Made by a program: the position numbers and the translations under genes. This document shows, piece by piece, positions 42,746 through 51,111 of a DNA stretch of 64,000 nt. The DNA is from Sulfitobacter sp. 20_GPM-1509m (lineage in GTDB: Bacteria > Pseudomonadota > Alphaproteobacteria > Rhodobacterales > Rhodobacteraceae), in contig NZ_JIBC01000009.1 of the NCBI RefSeq assembly GCF_000620505.1, positions 62,001-126,000 of the forward strand. The letters are read 5' to 3'. Numbering within the stretch: position 1 is the first letter of the stretch; every line of letters begins with the position of its first letter. The notes beneath the pieces are model-generated. The model saw only the letters and a list, made by a program, of their open reading frames with translations, made no database searches and had not been told where the DNA came from.

Positions 42746-43708
42746 TTAGGCCGCCAGCCCCTTGCTGCCCAGATCCAGAAACTTGCGGCGGCGGTCCTGA
42801 ATCAATGCCTTGGCATCCATGCCCTTGAGATCTTTCAGCATCTCGGCAATTGCCTTGCCCACTGCATCAATCGCATCCTGTGCATGGCGGTGCGCGCCGC
42901 CCATCGGTTCGGGGATGATCTGATCAATCACACCCAACTGCTTGAGGTCCTGCGCCGTCAGTCGCAGCGCTTCGGCCGCTTCGCGCATTTTCTCGGCGTC
43001 TTTCCACAGGATCGAGGCGCAGCCTTCGGGGCTGATCACCGAATAGACCGCATGTTCAAGCATCGCGAGGCGGTTGGCAGTGGCAAAGGCCACGGCCCCG
43101 CCCGATCCGCCCTCGCCGATCACGACGGACACAACCGGCGTGCCGATCTGCAAGGATTTCTCGGTGGCGCGCGCAATCGCTTCGGACTGGCCGCGTTCTT
43201 CGGCGCCTTTGCCGGGATAAGCACCGGGCGTGTCGACCAGCGTGATCACCGGGAGACCAAAGCGGCCCGCAAGGTCCATCAGGCGGATCGCCTTGCGATA
43301 GCCTTCGGGGCGGGCCATGCCAAAGTTGCGTTCGATGCGTGATTTGGTGTCGTTGCCCTTTTCATGGCCGATCACCATCACCGGCGTGTCGTTGAAGCGC
43401 GCCAGCCCGCCCATCACGGCGTGATCGTCGGCAAAGTTCCGGTCGCCTGCCAGCGGCGTGTAATCGGTGAACAGGCGTTTGACATAGTCGATGCAATGGG
43501 GCCGTTCGGGATGCCGCGCCACCAGGCATTTGCGCCAGGGCGTCAGCGAACCGTACAGGTCCTGCATCATCGCCTTGCCCTTGGCGTCCAGTGCGGCGGC
43601 CTCGGCGCTGGTGTCCGTTTCGGGATTGTTGCGGGCCATGGCGCGCAATTCTTCGGCTTTGCCTTCGATTTCAGCCAGTGGCTTCTCGAAATCCATATAT
43701 TGAGTCAT
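42746..43708 (-). CDS. accA: Acetyl-CoA carboxylase carboxyltransferase subunit alpha
   Basis: 320-residue alpha subunit of the carboxyltransferase that makes malonyl-CoA for fatty-acid synthesis (partner AccD not in the window). Seen: [20 protein letters not shown] at the N-terminus, [55 protein letters not shown] and [20 protein letters not shown], which form the oxyanion hole for the substrates. Start ATG 43708 gives the family's length. Single-gene transcript by appearance. Confidence 0.96.
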   Translation of the reverse strand: MTQYMDFEKPLAEIEGKAEELRAMARNNPETDTSAEAAALDAKGKAMMQDLYGSLTPWRKCLVARHPERPHCIDYVKRLFTDYTPLAGDRNFADDHAVMGGLARFNDTPVMVIGHEKGNDTKSRIERNFGMARPEGYRKAIRLMDLAGRFGLPVITLVDTPGAYPGKGAEERGQSEAIARATEKSLQIGTPVVSVVIGEGGSGGAVAFATANRLAMLEHAVYSVISPEGCASILWKDAEKMREAAEALRLTAQDLKQLGVIDQIIPEPMGGAHRHAQDAIDAVGKAIAEMLKDLKGMDAKALIQDRRRKFLDLGSKGLAA

Positions 43709-43767
43709 CTGCTCGCTCCGCTTCGGCTTTGTCCGATATATGGCGGGGGTGGGCGGCGAATGCAATC

Positions 43768-44361
43768 TTAGGGAAACAGGACCGGGTAAAGCGATGCGAT
43801 CAGCAAGGCGGCCATGGTCCAGTTGAACGCCCTCAGCCGGGCGGGGTTCGTCAGGACGCGCGCCATCTGTTGGCCCATTACGGTCCACAGGCTGACCGAG
43901 GGCAGGTTGACCGCGCCAAACACCACCGCCACCAGCGCGATGGCCGCAAATGTGGTGTCCGGCGTATAGGCGGATATGGCCGTCAGGGCCATCGCCCATG
44001 CCTTTGGATTGACCCACTGGAAGGCTGCGGCTTGCAGGAAGGTCATCGGCGTGCCCGTCGCCTCGCCCCGTTTGATCGGTGCGGCATTGGCGATTTTCCA
44101 CGCCAGATAGCCAAGATAGAGGATCGAGGCGACCTTGAGCACCGTGTAGCTGACAGGGTAGGCGTCAAATATCTGCGCCAGTCCCATGCCCACGACGACC
44201 ACCATCAGGACAAAGCCCAGCCCCACACCCAGCATGTGCGGCACCGTGCGTGCGAAGCCAAAGTTCGCGCCCGACGCCATCAGCATCAGGTTGTTCGGCC
44301 CCGGCGTGATCGAACTCACCAGAGCAAAGGCCGCAAGGGCAAGGAGCATATCAACTGTCAT
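43768..44361 (-). CDS. LysE-family amino-acid exporter
   Basis: 197-residue inner-membrane exporter with six hydrophobic segments. Seen: [20 protein letters not shown] near residues 15-34, the LysE/RhtB PGPN signature, and [19 protein letters not shown] near 110. Members export amino acids such as lysine, threonine or homoserine. Divergent from an Lrp-type regulator with a palindromic operator in the 72-nt gap, the classical layout of an amino-acid-inducible exporter. ATG 44361 was chosen because the first membrane segment starts right after it. Confidence 0.88.
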   Translation of the reverse strand: MTVDMLLALAAFALVSSITPGPNNLMLMASGANFGFARTVPHMLGVGLGFVLMVVVVGMGLAQIFDAYPVSYTVLKVASILYLGYLAWKIANAAPIKRGEATGTPMTFLQAAAFQWVNPKAWAMALTAISAYTPDTTFAAIALVAVVFGAVNLPSVSLWTVMGQQMARVLTNPARLRAFNWTMAALLIASLYPVLFP

Positions 44362-44392
44362 ACGCAATGAATGACGTTGTATTGGCGGTTTG

Positions 44393-44433
44393 AAATTGCA
44401 AACTTGGTGCAAAGTCGCGGAGTTTTGCAATTT
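44393..44433. promoter_or_regulatory. Inverted repeat between LysE and Lrp genes
   Basis: AAATTGCAAA (44393-44402) and TTTTGCAATTT (44423-44433), an inverted pair about 30 nt centre to centre, ending at the regulator's start codon. A-T-rich with TTGCAA cores, as expected for an Lrp/AsnC protein. It likely mediates autoregulation and control of the exporter. Confidence 0.6.
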
Positions 44434-44886
44434 ATGGCCAAGTTGGATTCAAAAAACGAACAGATATTGCAAGAGCTGAGCCGCAATGGACGGATCAGCA
44501 ATCTGGAACTGGCCGACCGCGTGGGGCTGTCCCCTTCGGCCTGTTTGCGGCGGGTGCAGGAAATGGAGCGCAGCGGCTTGATCAAAGGCTATCGCGCGGT
44601 GCTGGACCGCACGGCGCTGGGGACGGGTTTTGTCGCCTATATCGGTGTCGGCCTGCGCGATCACACCAAGGCGGCGCAAGAGGCGTTCGAGCGGGCCATC
44701 GCGCGCGCGCCCGAGGTGCGTGAATGTCATAACACCACGGGCACCTACGAATATCTGTTGCGTGTCGAATGTGCCGATCTTCAGAGCTACAAGGCATTTC
44801 ACACCGACATGCTGGGCGACTTGCCGCAGGTGAATGCGATCACGTCATATGTGGTCATCGGCTCGCCCAAGGATGAAAGGGCGTAG
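44434..44886 (+). CDS. Lrp/AsnC-family transcriptional regulator
   Basis: 150-residue regulator. Seen: HTH LDSKNEQILQELSRNGRISN, LELADRVGLSPSACLRRVQE, and an effector-binding RAM domain with GTGFVAYIGVGLRDHTKAAQ and TGTYEYLLRVECADLQSYKA. Divergent from a LysE-family exporter, so it probably activates that gene in response to the exported amino acid. ATG 44434 directly follows the inverted repeat; the 44371 start would put the operator inside the coding region. Confidence 0.92.
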   Translation: MAKLDSKNEQILQELSRNGRISNLELADRVGLSPSACLRRVQEMERSGLIKGYRAVLDRTALGTGFVAYIGVGLRDHTKAAQEAFERAIARAPEVRECHNTTGTYEYLLRVECADLQSYKAFHTDMLGDLPQVNAITSYVVIGSPKDERA

Positions 44887-44892
44887 CGCGCG

Positions 44893-45348
44893 TCAGTTGC
44901 TGGCCTGCGCCGCGATGGCAGCAAATGTCGCGTCCAGCTCTGTCGCGACGGGCTTGAGGTCGCTGCTGTAGGGCGCATAGATCGCAGAGGGCAGTATATA
45001 GCTGAGCGTGGCCGTGCCGTCCGTATTCTCGGTGACATAGACGCGAATCGGCGCTTCGATCATCGCGTGGGTGTCGATGTTCAGGATCTGCACGGCCAGC
45101 GCATTGTTGAACAGGCCGATCACACGGTTGCCAGGGATGGTGATGCCTCGGGCGGCGGCGGCACCGGTGGGGCCGGCCTCGGTGACGACACCCATCTGAT
45201 GCGCCTTGGCGGCTGTTTTCACGTCCGCAACCAGTTGGTCATAGGGTTTGGCGGTGCGGACCACGGCCCAGCCGTCACGCGGGGTGATGTCCGCGACCTC
45301 GGCGAAGGCGGGCAGGGACAGCATCAGCAGGGCAATCAGAAAACGCAT
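44893..45348 (-). CDS. DUF302-domain secreted protein
   Basis: 151-residue protein with a signal peptide (MRFLIALLMLSLPAFA, cleaved before EVAD) and a DUF302 fold: YDQLVADVKTAAKAHQMGVV, RVIGLFNNALAVQILNIDTH and APIRVYVTENTDGTATLSYI. DUF302 proteins are small alpha/beta domains found in envelope or sulfur-linked contexts with no settled function. ATG 45348 is the signal start. Separate from mcl1 (71-nt gap to its stop on the same strand). Confidence 0.82.
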   Translation of the reverse strand: MRFLIALLMLSLPAFAEVADITPRDGWAVVRTAKPYDQLVADVKTAAKAHQMGVVTEAGPTGAAAARGITIPGNRVIGLFNNALAVQILNIDTHAMIEAPIRVYVTENTDGTATLSYILPSAIYAPYSSDLKPVATELDATFAAIAAQASN

Positions 45349-45418
45349 GGGGCCTCTCACGATATGTGGAGGCCCCATTGAGGCACGAATGCGCCCCGCA
45401 AATCCAGTCACGAGCGCG

Positions 45419-46375
45419 TCAGCCGGTGATCATCTCATATTGTTTGACCACGACTTCGGCCTGTTTGATCGACGCGATGTCGACCAGACGACCCTTGTAG
45501 ACGGTGGCACCCTCGCCGTTGGCCTTGGCCTGTTCCATCGCGGCCAGAATCTCGCGGGCTTCGGCGACGGCCTCTTCGGAGGGGGTGAACACCTCGTTGG
45601 CCAGCGCGATCTGCTTGGGGTGGATGGCCCATTTGCCGACCATGCCCAGCGTTGCCGACCGCAAAGCCTGCGCGCGGAAACCTTCATCATCCGAGAAGTC
45701 GCCAAAGGGGCCATCGACCGGTAGCACACCGTGGGTGCGACAGGCGGCGACAATCGCAGCCTGTGCCCAGTGCCACGGATCGGACCAGTGTTTTGCCCCG
45801 TCGCGCAGCATGTAATAGTTTTCCTGTGTGCCGCCGATTCCGGTGGTCTGCATCCCCATTGAGGCGGCAAAATCAGCTGCACCCAAGCTCATCGCCACAA
45901 GGCGGGGAGAGGAGGCCGCGATTTCTTCCACGTGGGCGATGCCGGCGGCAGATTCGATGATGACCTCGAAATTGATCTTCTTGGTGCGCCCCTTGGCGGT
46001 TTCTATCGCGGTGACCAGCGCATCGACAGCATAGATGTCGGCGGCGCAGCCCACTTTGGGGATCATGATCTGGTCCAGACGCTCGCCTGCCTGCTCCAGC
46101 AGATCGACCACATCACGATACCAATAGGGCGTGTCCAGACCGTTGATGCGCACCGACAGGGTCTTGTTGCCCCAGTCGTATTCGGAAATCGCCTGAATGA
46201 TATTGGCGCGGGCGGTGTCCTTGTCCGACGGGGCGACGCTGTCTTCGAGATCCATGTTGATCACGTCGGCATCCGATGAGGCCATCTTGGCGAACAGCTT
46301 GGTGTTCGAGCCGGGGCCAAAAAGCTGGCAGCGGTTGGGGCGTGCTGGAGGCGTGGGCTGAAGGCGGAAGCTCAT
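45419..46375 (-). CDS. mcl1: L-malyl-CoA/beta-methylmalyl-CoA lyase Mcl1
   Basis: HpcH/HpaI-CitE family lyase (318 residues) of the ethylmalonyl-CoA pathway, cleaving beta-methylmalyl-CoA to glyoxylate and propionyl-CoA and joining glyoxylate with acetyl-CoA to malyl-CoA. Seen: LQPTPPARPNRCQLFGPGSN, DVINMDLEDSVAPSDKDTAR, MIPKVGCAADIYAVDAL, NFEVIIESAAGIAHVEEIAA (Mg-binding Glu) and VAMSLGAADFAASMGMQTTG (Asp). The N-terminal RLQPTPPARPNRCQLFGPGS is nearly diagnostic of Rhodobacteraceae Mcl1. It allows growth on C2 compounds such as the acetyl unit of taurine. Divergent from dgcN. Confidence 0.94.
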   Translation of the reverse strand: MSFRLQPTPPARPNRCQLFGPGSNTKLFAKMASSDADVINMDLEDSVAPSDKDTARANIIQAISEYDWGNKTLSVRINGLDTPYWYRDVVDLLEQAGERLDQIMIPKVGCAADIYAVDALVTAIETAKGRTKKINFEVIIESAAGIAHVEEIAASSPRLVAMSLGAADFAASMGMQTTGIGGTQENYYMLRDGAKHWSDPWHWAQAAIVAACRTHGVLPVDGPFGDFSDDEGFRAQALRSATLGMVGKWAIHPKQIALANEVFTPSEEAVAEAREILAAMEQAKANGEGATVYKGRLVDIASIKQAEVVVKQYEMITG

Positions 46376-46504
46376 CTGGGAACCTTTCGAAGTAATATTA
46401 TTGCGTCACTGTTGCCCTTGCAGGTATTAAATTGCGCCGCCTTTCGCAAGGTTCATTTTGCAAGCGCAGCATTTCCCTGTGGCGTGATGTGATGCGCGGG
46501 CGGG

Positions 46505-46542
46505 TATTTCTTCGAAAATATCGGCCATTCTTCGAAGAAATA
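46505..46542. promoter_or_regulatory. Inverted repeat in the mcl1/dgcN gap
   Basis: Arms TATTTCTTCGAA (46505-46516) and TTCGAAGAAATA (46531-46542), a perfect 12-bp inverted repeat with 14-nt spacer; the right half also contains the 12-bp palindrome TTCTTCGAAGAA. Further TTCGAA motifs lie near 46386 and 46572. A multi-site operator is likely; the regulator is unknown. Confidence 0.6.
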
Positions 46543-46657
46543 TGCTGAATCACTATACGGCACGCCGAGTTTCGAACCAACTTGTGTCGGATTTCGCTCA
46601 ACATCGGCACAAAGCGGCTTGAGCCGACGACACGCATGACCAAAAAGGACTGCCATC

Positions 46658-47659
46658 ATGATCAAGACACCCTACCTGCTTTTCCTTGGCGACGCGCCTG
46701 ACCAACTGGCCGCAAAAGTGGCGCAGGGCATCAAGGACTGGCGCCCGGACAACGCTGTTGGCCAATTCCGGATGGAGGGTTGCGGCGCGGATGTGAAGCT
46801 GCCTGATATGACGCTTGAAGAAGGTCTGAAAGCGGGTGCCAAAACGCTGGTCATTGGCGTGGCGAACCGTGGCGGGATCATTTCCAAGGCGTGGAAAGAA
46901 GTCCTGCTGGCCGCACTGGAAGCGGGCTATGATCTGGCCAGCGGTTTGCACAACCTGCTGGAGGACGAACCCGAACTGGTTGCTGCTGCCGCAAAATTCG
47001 GGCGCGAAATGCACGACGTTCGCGTCGCATCCGTGGATTATCCCATCGCCAACGGTGAAAAGCGCACCGGCAAGCGGGTGCTGGCCGTGGGGACCGACTG
47101 TTCCGTCGGCAAGATGTACACCGCGCTGGCGCTGGACGAGGCGCTGCGCGCCAAGGGTGTGAAAAGCACCTTCCGCGCCACGGGGCAGACCGGTATCCTG
47201 ATCACGGGTGAAGGCGTGCCGCTGGACGCAGTCGTGGCCGACTTTATGGCGGGTTCGATCGAATACCTGACGCCTGACAACGATGCCGACCATTGGGACA
47301 TCATTGAAGGGCAGGGCAGCCTGTTCCACGTCAGCTATTCCGGCGTGACGCTGGCGTTGATCCACGGCGCCCAGCCTGATGCGCTGATCATCTGTCACGA
47401 GCCGACCCGCAAACACATGCGCGGCCTGCCCAGCTATACGCCGCCCAGCATCGGTCAGGTCAGCGAGCTGGCTCTGGCGCTGGCCAAAGTGGCAAATGCG
47501 GACTGCAAGGTCGTGGGCATTTCGGTGAACACGCAGCACATGGGTGACGACGAAGCGCGCGCCTATCTGGCCGAGCTTGAGGCCGAATACGGCATGCCGG
47601 CGGTTGACCCGTTCCGTCATGGCGCCGAGCGGCTGGCGGATGCGATTGCAGCTTTGTAA
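46658..47659 (+). CDS. dgcN: DgcN-like D-glutamate N-acetyltransferase (DUF1611 family)
   Basis: 333-residue DUF1611-family protein. In marine bacteria the homologue DgcN is reported to acetylate D-glutamate before epimerisation by DgcA. Seen: PYLLFLGDAPDQLAAKVAQG at the start, LVIGVANRGGIISKAWKEVL, VLAVGTDCSVGKMYTALALD (a P-loop-like GTDCSVGK with Met instead of Ser/Thr next), ICHEPTRKHMRGLPSY and VVGISVNTQHMGDDEA. The adjacent dgcA and D-amino-acid transaminase support this role. Name and reaction come from family knowledge, not from motifs alone. Confidence 0.78.
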   Translation: MIKTPYLLFLGDAPDQLAAKVAQGIKDWRPDNAVGQFRMEGCGADVKLPDMTLEEGLKAGAKTLVIGVANRGGIISKAWKEVLLAALEAGYDLASGLHNLLEDEPELVAAAAKFGREMHDVRVASVDYPIANGEKRTGKRVLAVGTDCSVGKMYTALALDEALRAKGVKSTFRATGQTGILITGEGVPLDAVVADFMAGSIEYLTPDNDADHWDIIEGQGSLFHVSYSGVTLALIHGAQPDALIICHEPTRKHMRGLPSYTPPSIGQVSELALALAKVANADCKVVGISVNTQHMGDDEARAYLAELEAEYGMPAVDPFRHGAERLADAIAAL

Positions 47660-47680
47660 GCTGCGCCTGTCGCCGGGGGC

Positions 47681-47720
47681 GGATGCCTCCGGCGGGAGTT
47701 TTTCTGGCAAGATGAAGGTG
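47681..47720 (+). repeat. Dispersed 3'-end element, copy 2
   Basis: Contains GGATGCCTCCGGCGGGAGTT followed by TTTCTGGCAAGATGAAGGTG. The core GAGTTTNTNTGGCAAGATG matches the copies at 49581 and 62590. Here it follows dgcN and its tail GAAGGTG lies just where the dgcA ribosome-binding site should be. Confidence 0.7.
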
Positions 47721-47724
47721 ATGT

Positions 47725-48690
47725 ATGCGCATTGATGTGACGCGGGATGTGTTCCAGTTGGCACAGGTTTTCACCATTGCGCGGGGGTCGCGGACCGAGG
47801 CGCAGGTGCTGACCGTGCGGGTGTCCGACGGTGATGTGACGGGTGTGGGCGAATGTGTGCCCTATGCCCGCTATGGCGAAACGCTGGACAGCGTGACGGC
47901 TCAGATCGAAGGTTTGCCTGCGGATATTTCGCGGATGGGGCTTTATGATCTGCTGCCCGCCGGTGCGGCGCGCAACGCGGTGGATTGCGCCCTGTGGGAT
48001 CTGGAAGCCAAGCGCGCAGGCAAGCGGGTGTGGGAACTGGCCGGGCTGGTGAAGCCGGGACCGGAAATCACAGCCTATACCCTGTCATTGGACAGCCCCG
48101 AGGCGATGCAGGCGCAGGCGGCGAAGAACGCCTTTCGTCCGCTGTTGAAGATCAAACTGGGCACGCCCGACGACATGCCCCGGCTTGAGGCCGTGCGCGC
48201 AGGTGCGCCCGATGCGCGCATTATCGTGGACGCCAACGAAGGCTGGTCCGCTGATGTTTATGCCGATCTGGCACCGCATCTGGTGCGGCTGGGCGTGCAG
48301 TTGGTCGAACAGCCGCTGCCCGCGGGCGAGGATGACGCGCTGATCGGCATGGACCGCCCCGTGCCGGTCTGCGCCGACGAAAGTTGCCATGACCGCGCGT
48401 CGTTGCCGCATCTGAAAGGCAAATATGACGTGGTCAACATCAAGCTGGACAAGACCGGCGGGCTGACCGAGGCGCTGGCGCTGCGCGACGCGGCGCTGGC
48501 GCAAGGTTACCGCGTGATGGTTGGTTGTATGGTTGGATCGTCGCTGGCGATGGCGCCCGCGACGCTGGTGGCCCAAGGGGCCGAGGTTGTAGACCTTGAC
48601 GGGCCGCTTCTGTTGGCCGAAGACCGCGACGAACCTTTGATCTTTGACGCCGCTGGGGTGCATCCCCCCAGTGCGAAACTATGGGGATGA
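47725..48690 (+). CDS. dgcA: N-acetyl-D-glutamate racemase DgcA (dipeptide-epimerase-like enolase)
   Basis: Enolase-superfamily enzyme of 321 residues, close to the L-Ala-D/L-Glu epimerases; with DgcN next door it is best read as the epimerase for N-acetyl-D-glutamate. Seen: GVGECVPYARYGETLDSVTA, LLKIKLGTPDDMPRLEA (KxK acid-base pair, second Lys), ARIIVDANEGWS and QLVEQPLPAGEDD and VCADESC (Asp, Glu and Asp Mg ligands), VVNIKLDKTGGLTEALAL (opposite Lys). ATG 47725 follows the repeat tail GAAGG. The stop overlaps the region before the transaminase by a few nt. Confidence 0.83.
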   Translation: MRIDVTRDVFQLAQVFTIARGSRTEAQVLTVRVSDGDVTGVGECVPYARYGETLDSVTAQIEGLPADISRMGLYDLLPAGAARNAVDCALWDLEAKRAGKRVWELAGLVKPGPEITAYTLSLDSPEAMQAQAAKNAFRPLLKIKLGTPDDMPRLEAVRAGAPDARIIVDANEGWSADVYADLAPHLVRLGVQLVEQPLPAGEDDALIGMDRPVPVCADESCHDRASLPHLKGKYDVVNIKLDKTGGLTEALALRDAALAQGYRVMVGCMVGSSLAMAPATLVAQGAEVVDLDGPLLLAEDRDEPLIFDAAGVHPPSAKLWG

Positions 48691-48695
48691 TGCAC

Positions 48696-49556
48696 ATGCG
48701 TACTGTTTATGTGAACGGCGACTACCTGCCCGAGACCGAAGCGAAAGTGTCGATTTTTGATCGCGGCTTTCTGATGGCCGACGGTGTCTACGAGGTGACC
48801 AGCGTGCTGGACGGCAAGCTGATCGACTTTGACGGCCATGCGGTGCGCCTGCAACGCTCGCTGGACGAGCTGGACATGAAGAACCCGATCACCAAGGACG
48901 ACCTGCTGGAAGTCCACCGCGAGCTGGTGCGTCTGAACGGGATCGAAGAGGGTATGATCTATCTCCAGATCACCCGCGGTGCGCCCGATGACCGCGACTT
49001 TGCTTTCCCTGACCCTGAAACCGTGCCCTGCACCGTGGTCCTGTTCACCCAGAACAAGCCGGGCCTTGCCGCCAATCCGGTGGCGCAAAAGGGCATCAAG
49101 GTGATCAGCATCGAAGACATCCGCTGGGGCCGCCGCGACATCAAGACGGTGCAGCTGTTGTACCCCTCGATGGGCAAGATGATGGCCAAGGCGGCGGGCG
49201 TCGATGACGCGTGGATGGTGCAGGACGGGTTCGTGACCGAAGGCACCAGCAACAACGCCTATATCGTCAAGGGCGGCAAGATCATCACCCGCCCCAAGAC
49301 CAACGACATTCTGCACGGCATCACCCGCGCCGCCGTTTTGCGCTTTGCTCAAGAGGCGCAGATGACTGTGGAAGAGCGCAACTTTACCATTGAGGAAGCG
49401 CAGGACGCGGATGAGGCGTTCATCACCTCGGCCAGCACCTTCGTGATGCCCGTGGTCGAGATCGACGGCGCGCAGATCGGTGACGGTAAGCCGGGTTCGG
49501 TGGCACCCCGCCTGCGCGAGATCTATCTGGAAGAAAGCCGCAAGGTCGCGATTTAG
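48696..49556 (+). CDS. dat: D-amino-acid transaminase
   Basis: Fold-IV PLP aminotransferase of 286 residues exchanging amino groups between D-amino acids and alpha-keto acids, with D-glutamate/2-oxoglutarate as a usual pair. Seen: YVNGDYLPETEAKVSIFDRG, YEVTSVLDGKLIDFDGHAVR, RWGRRDIKTVQLLYPSMGKM (PLP Lys), FVTEGTSNNAYIVKGGKIIT (Glu to pyridine N) and FIVTS-like AFITSASTFVMPVVEIDG. ATG 48696 follows GGGGA 8 nt upstream. Third gene of the D-glutamate module, downstream of dgcA by 5 nt; the three probably form one operon. Confidence 0.88.
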   Translation: MRTVYVNGDYLPETEAKVSIFDRGFLMADGVYEVTSVLDGKLIDFDGHAVRLQRSLDELDMKNPITKDDLLEVHRELVRLNGIEEGMIYLQITRGAPDDRDFAFPDPETVPCTVVLFTQNKPGLAANPVAQKGIKVISIEDIRWGRRDIKTVQLLYPSMGKMMAKAAGVDDAWMVQDGFVTEGTSNNAYIVKGGKIITRPKTNDILHGITRAAVLRFAQEAQMTVEERNFTIEEAQDADEAFITSASTFVMPVVEIDGAQIGDGKPGSVAPRLREIYLEESRKVAI

Positions 49557-49580
49557 GCCGCGATTTTCGCGTGTGACGCC

Positions 49581-49620
49581 ACCGGCCCTTCGGGGAGAGT
49601 TTATTTGGCAAGATGAAGGC
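49581..49620 (+). repeat. Dispersed 3'-end element, copy 3
   Basis: ACCGGCCCTTCGGGGAGAGT followed by TTATTTGGCAAGATGAAGGC, 25 nt past the transaminase stop. Matches copies 2 and 4 in the GGCAAGATGAAG tail and G-rich head. Confidence 0.7.
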
Positions 49621-49688
49621 AGGTCCCTGCGCTTCTCTCGTTTGATTGATCTTCTCTGAAGGGCCGAGCGGCAAACGGCGCTTCTGTA

Positions 49689-50345
49689 TCAGTCCAGAGG
49701 CGCAGAAATCGCTTCGGGTGGTTCTAGGCTGAGAACACCCAGCGCATCCAACCCGCCCATGATCGAATCTACCGCGATGGTGGCTAGGATAATGCCCATC
49801 ACGCGGCTGATCACGCTGGCGCCGGTGTTGCCGATCAGCTTGTGGATGACGGTGGCGGCCAGCAGCAGGGCCAGCGTGATGGCGAGCACCAGCACCAGAA
49901 TGCCCGCAGTAATGACCTGTTCGGCCACCGTCTGGCTGTGATTGTCGGTCAGCACGACGATGGCCAGCATTGCCCCAGGCGACGCGATGGATGGCATCGC
50001 CAGCGGAAACACCGCCCCTGCCATAGGGTCGCGGCCCGCGGCGGAGATTTCGTTGTCGGATTTGGAATCGCCAAAGATCATCGACAGCGCGAACAGGAAC
50101 AAGACGATCCCGCCCGCGATCTGGAACGAGCCGAAGCGCAGGCCGAGGCCTTCCAGCAGGAACTGGCCGCCGACCAGGAAGGCCAGCAACACCAGCCCGG
50201 CGATAATCGTGGCGCGCAGGGCGATCCGTCGGTGCAGCGCACGCGGTGCGCGGGCTGCGGCGTAGAGGAACACCGGAATGGTGCCGACAGGGTCGATAAC
50301 GACGAACAGCGTGACAAATTCGCGGGCGAGGCTGGTAAAGTCCAA
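49689..50345 (-). CDS. MarC-family integral membrane protein
   Basis: 218-residue inner-membrane protein with six hydrophobic segments. Seen: REFVTLFVVIDPVGTIPVFL at the start (the MarC VxxDPxGxxP pattern), GGIVLFLFALSMIFGDSKSD, FPLAMPSIASPGAMLAIVVL (PxxASPG) and VISRVMGIILATIAVDSIM. MarC proteins are ubiquitous but have no proven transport substrate. Convergent with the transaminase gene across the repeat element. No co-transcribed neighbour. Confidence 0.9.
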   Translation of the reverse strand: MDFTSLAREFVTLFVVIDPVGTIPVFLYAAARAPRALHRRIALRATIIAGLVLLAFLVGGQFLLEGLGLRFGSFQIAGGIVLFLFALSMIFGDSKSDNEISAAGRDPMAGAVFPLAMPSIASPGAMLAIVVLTDNHSQTVAEQVITAGILVLVLAITLALLLAATVIHKLIGNTGASVISRVMGIILATIAVDSIMGGLDALGVLSLEPPEAISAPLD

Positions 50346-50478
50346 GGGGCGGGCTTTCGATTAGAGGGACTCGCCGGGATATATCCATGATTTGTCAATA
50401 ATAGAAGGCCAACACAGGCGTTGCCTGATGCAGACCACCCTTAAACGGGCGGTCTGCTGCCTGTTGGGTCGGATTGGA

Positions 50479-51108
50479 TTAAATCCCGGCGCTGGGGCGG
50501 GCTTTGATCGCCTCATACCAGCGCAACAGGTTCGGCGTTTCGTCCGTCACGCCCATCTTGATCACCCGGGCAAAGTCGCTGAACACAAAGGCCGAGATGT
50601 CGGCAAAGGTGAACGCGTCGCCGGCCAGATAGGCACTGTCGGCCAGCCGCTGTTCCAGCATGTCCTTGAACAATCCCACCCGGACCCGACCGCGTTCGGC
50701 CAGTTGCGGGATCTGTTCAAAGTTGGCAGGCCCCGGAATTGCGCGGTCTTTCATATGCGGGTTCGAGTTGCGCAGCACCTCGGCCACGGCCGCTGCCCCC
50801 TGGCTTTCGCAGATCGCGTTCCATTGCAGGATTTCCGCGCGTTCATCAGGTTTTGTGCCGATCAGCGGCGGTTCGGGGTGCGTGTCCTCAAGGTACATGG
50901 CGATGGCCAGGTTTTCGGTCAGCGTGGTGCCTGCGTCAGTGATCAGCACCGGCAGCGTCGCACGCGGGTTCACCGCGCGGAAAGCCTCGCCCAGCTGTTC
51001 GCCCTTGGCGATGGATATGTCGTGCGTTTCGGGTGTCAGCCCCTTTTCGGCCAGAAACATCCGCGCGCGGCGCGGGCTGGGGGCGGTCGAGCAATCGTAG
51101 AAGATCAT
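50479..51108 (-). CDS. Glutathione S-transferase
   Basis: 209-residue cytosolic GST. Seen: thioredoxin-like N-terminal domain MIFYDCSTAPSPRRARMFLA with a Ser/Cys in the catalytic turn, cis-Pro motif NPRATLPVLITDAGTTLTEN (residues about 48-68, with the Glu-Asn pair binding glutathione), then an all-helical domain (AYLAGDAFTFADISAFVFSD near residue 150). Starts 3 nt after the OsmC-family gene stop on the same strand, suggesting a joint stress operon. Confidence 0.9.
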   Translation of the reverse strand: MIFYDCSTAPSPRRARMFLAEKGLTPETHDISIAKGEQLGEAFRAVNPRATLPVLITDAGTTLTENLAIAMYLEDTHPEPPLIGTKPDERAEILQWNAICESQGAAAVAEVLRNSNPHMKDRAIPGPANFEQIPQLAERGRVRVGLFKDMLEQRLADSAYLAGDAFTFADISAFVFSDFARVIKMGVTDETPNLLRWYEAIKARPSAGI

Positions 51109-51111
51109 GGG

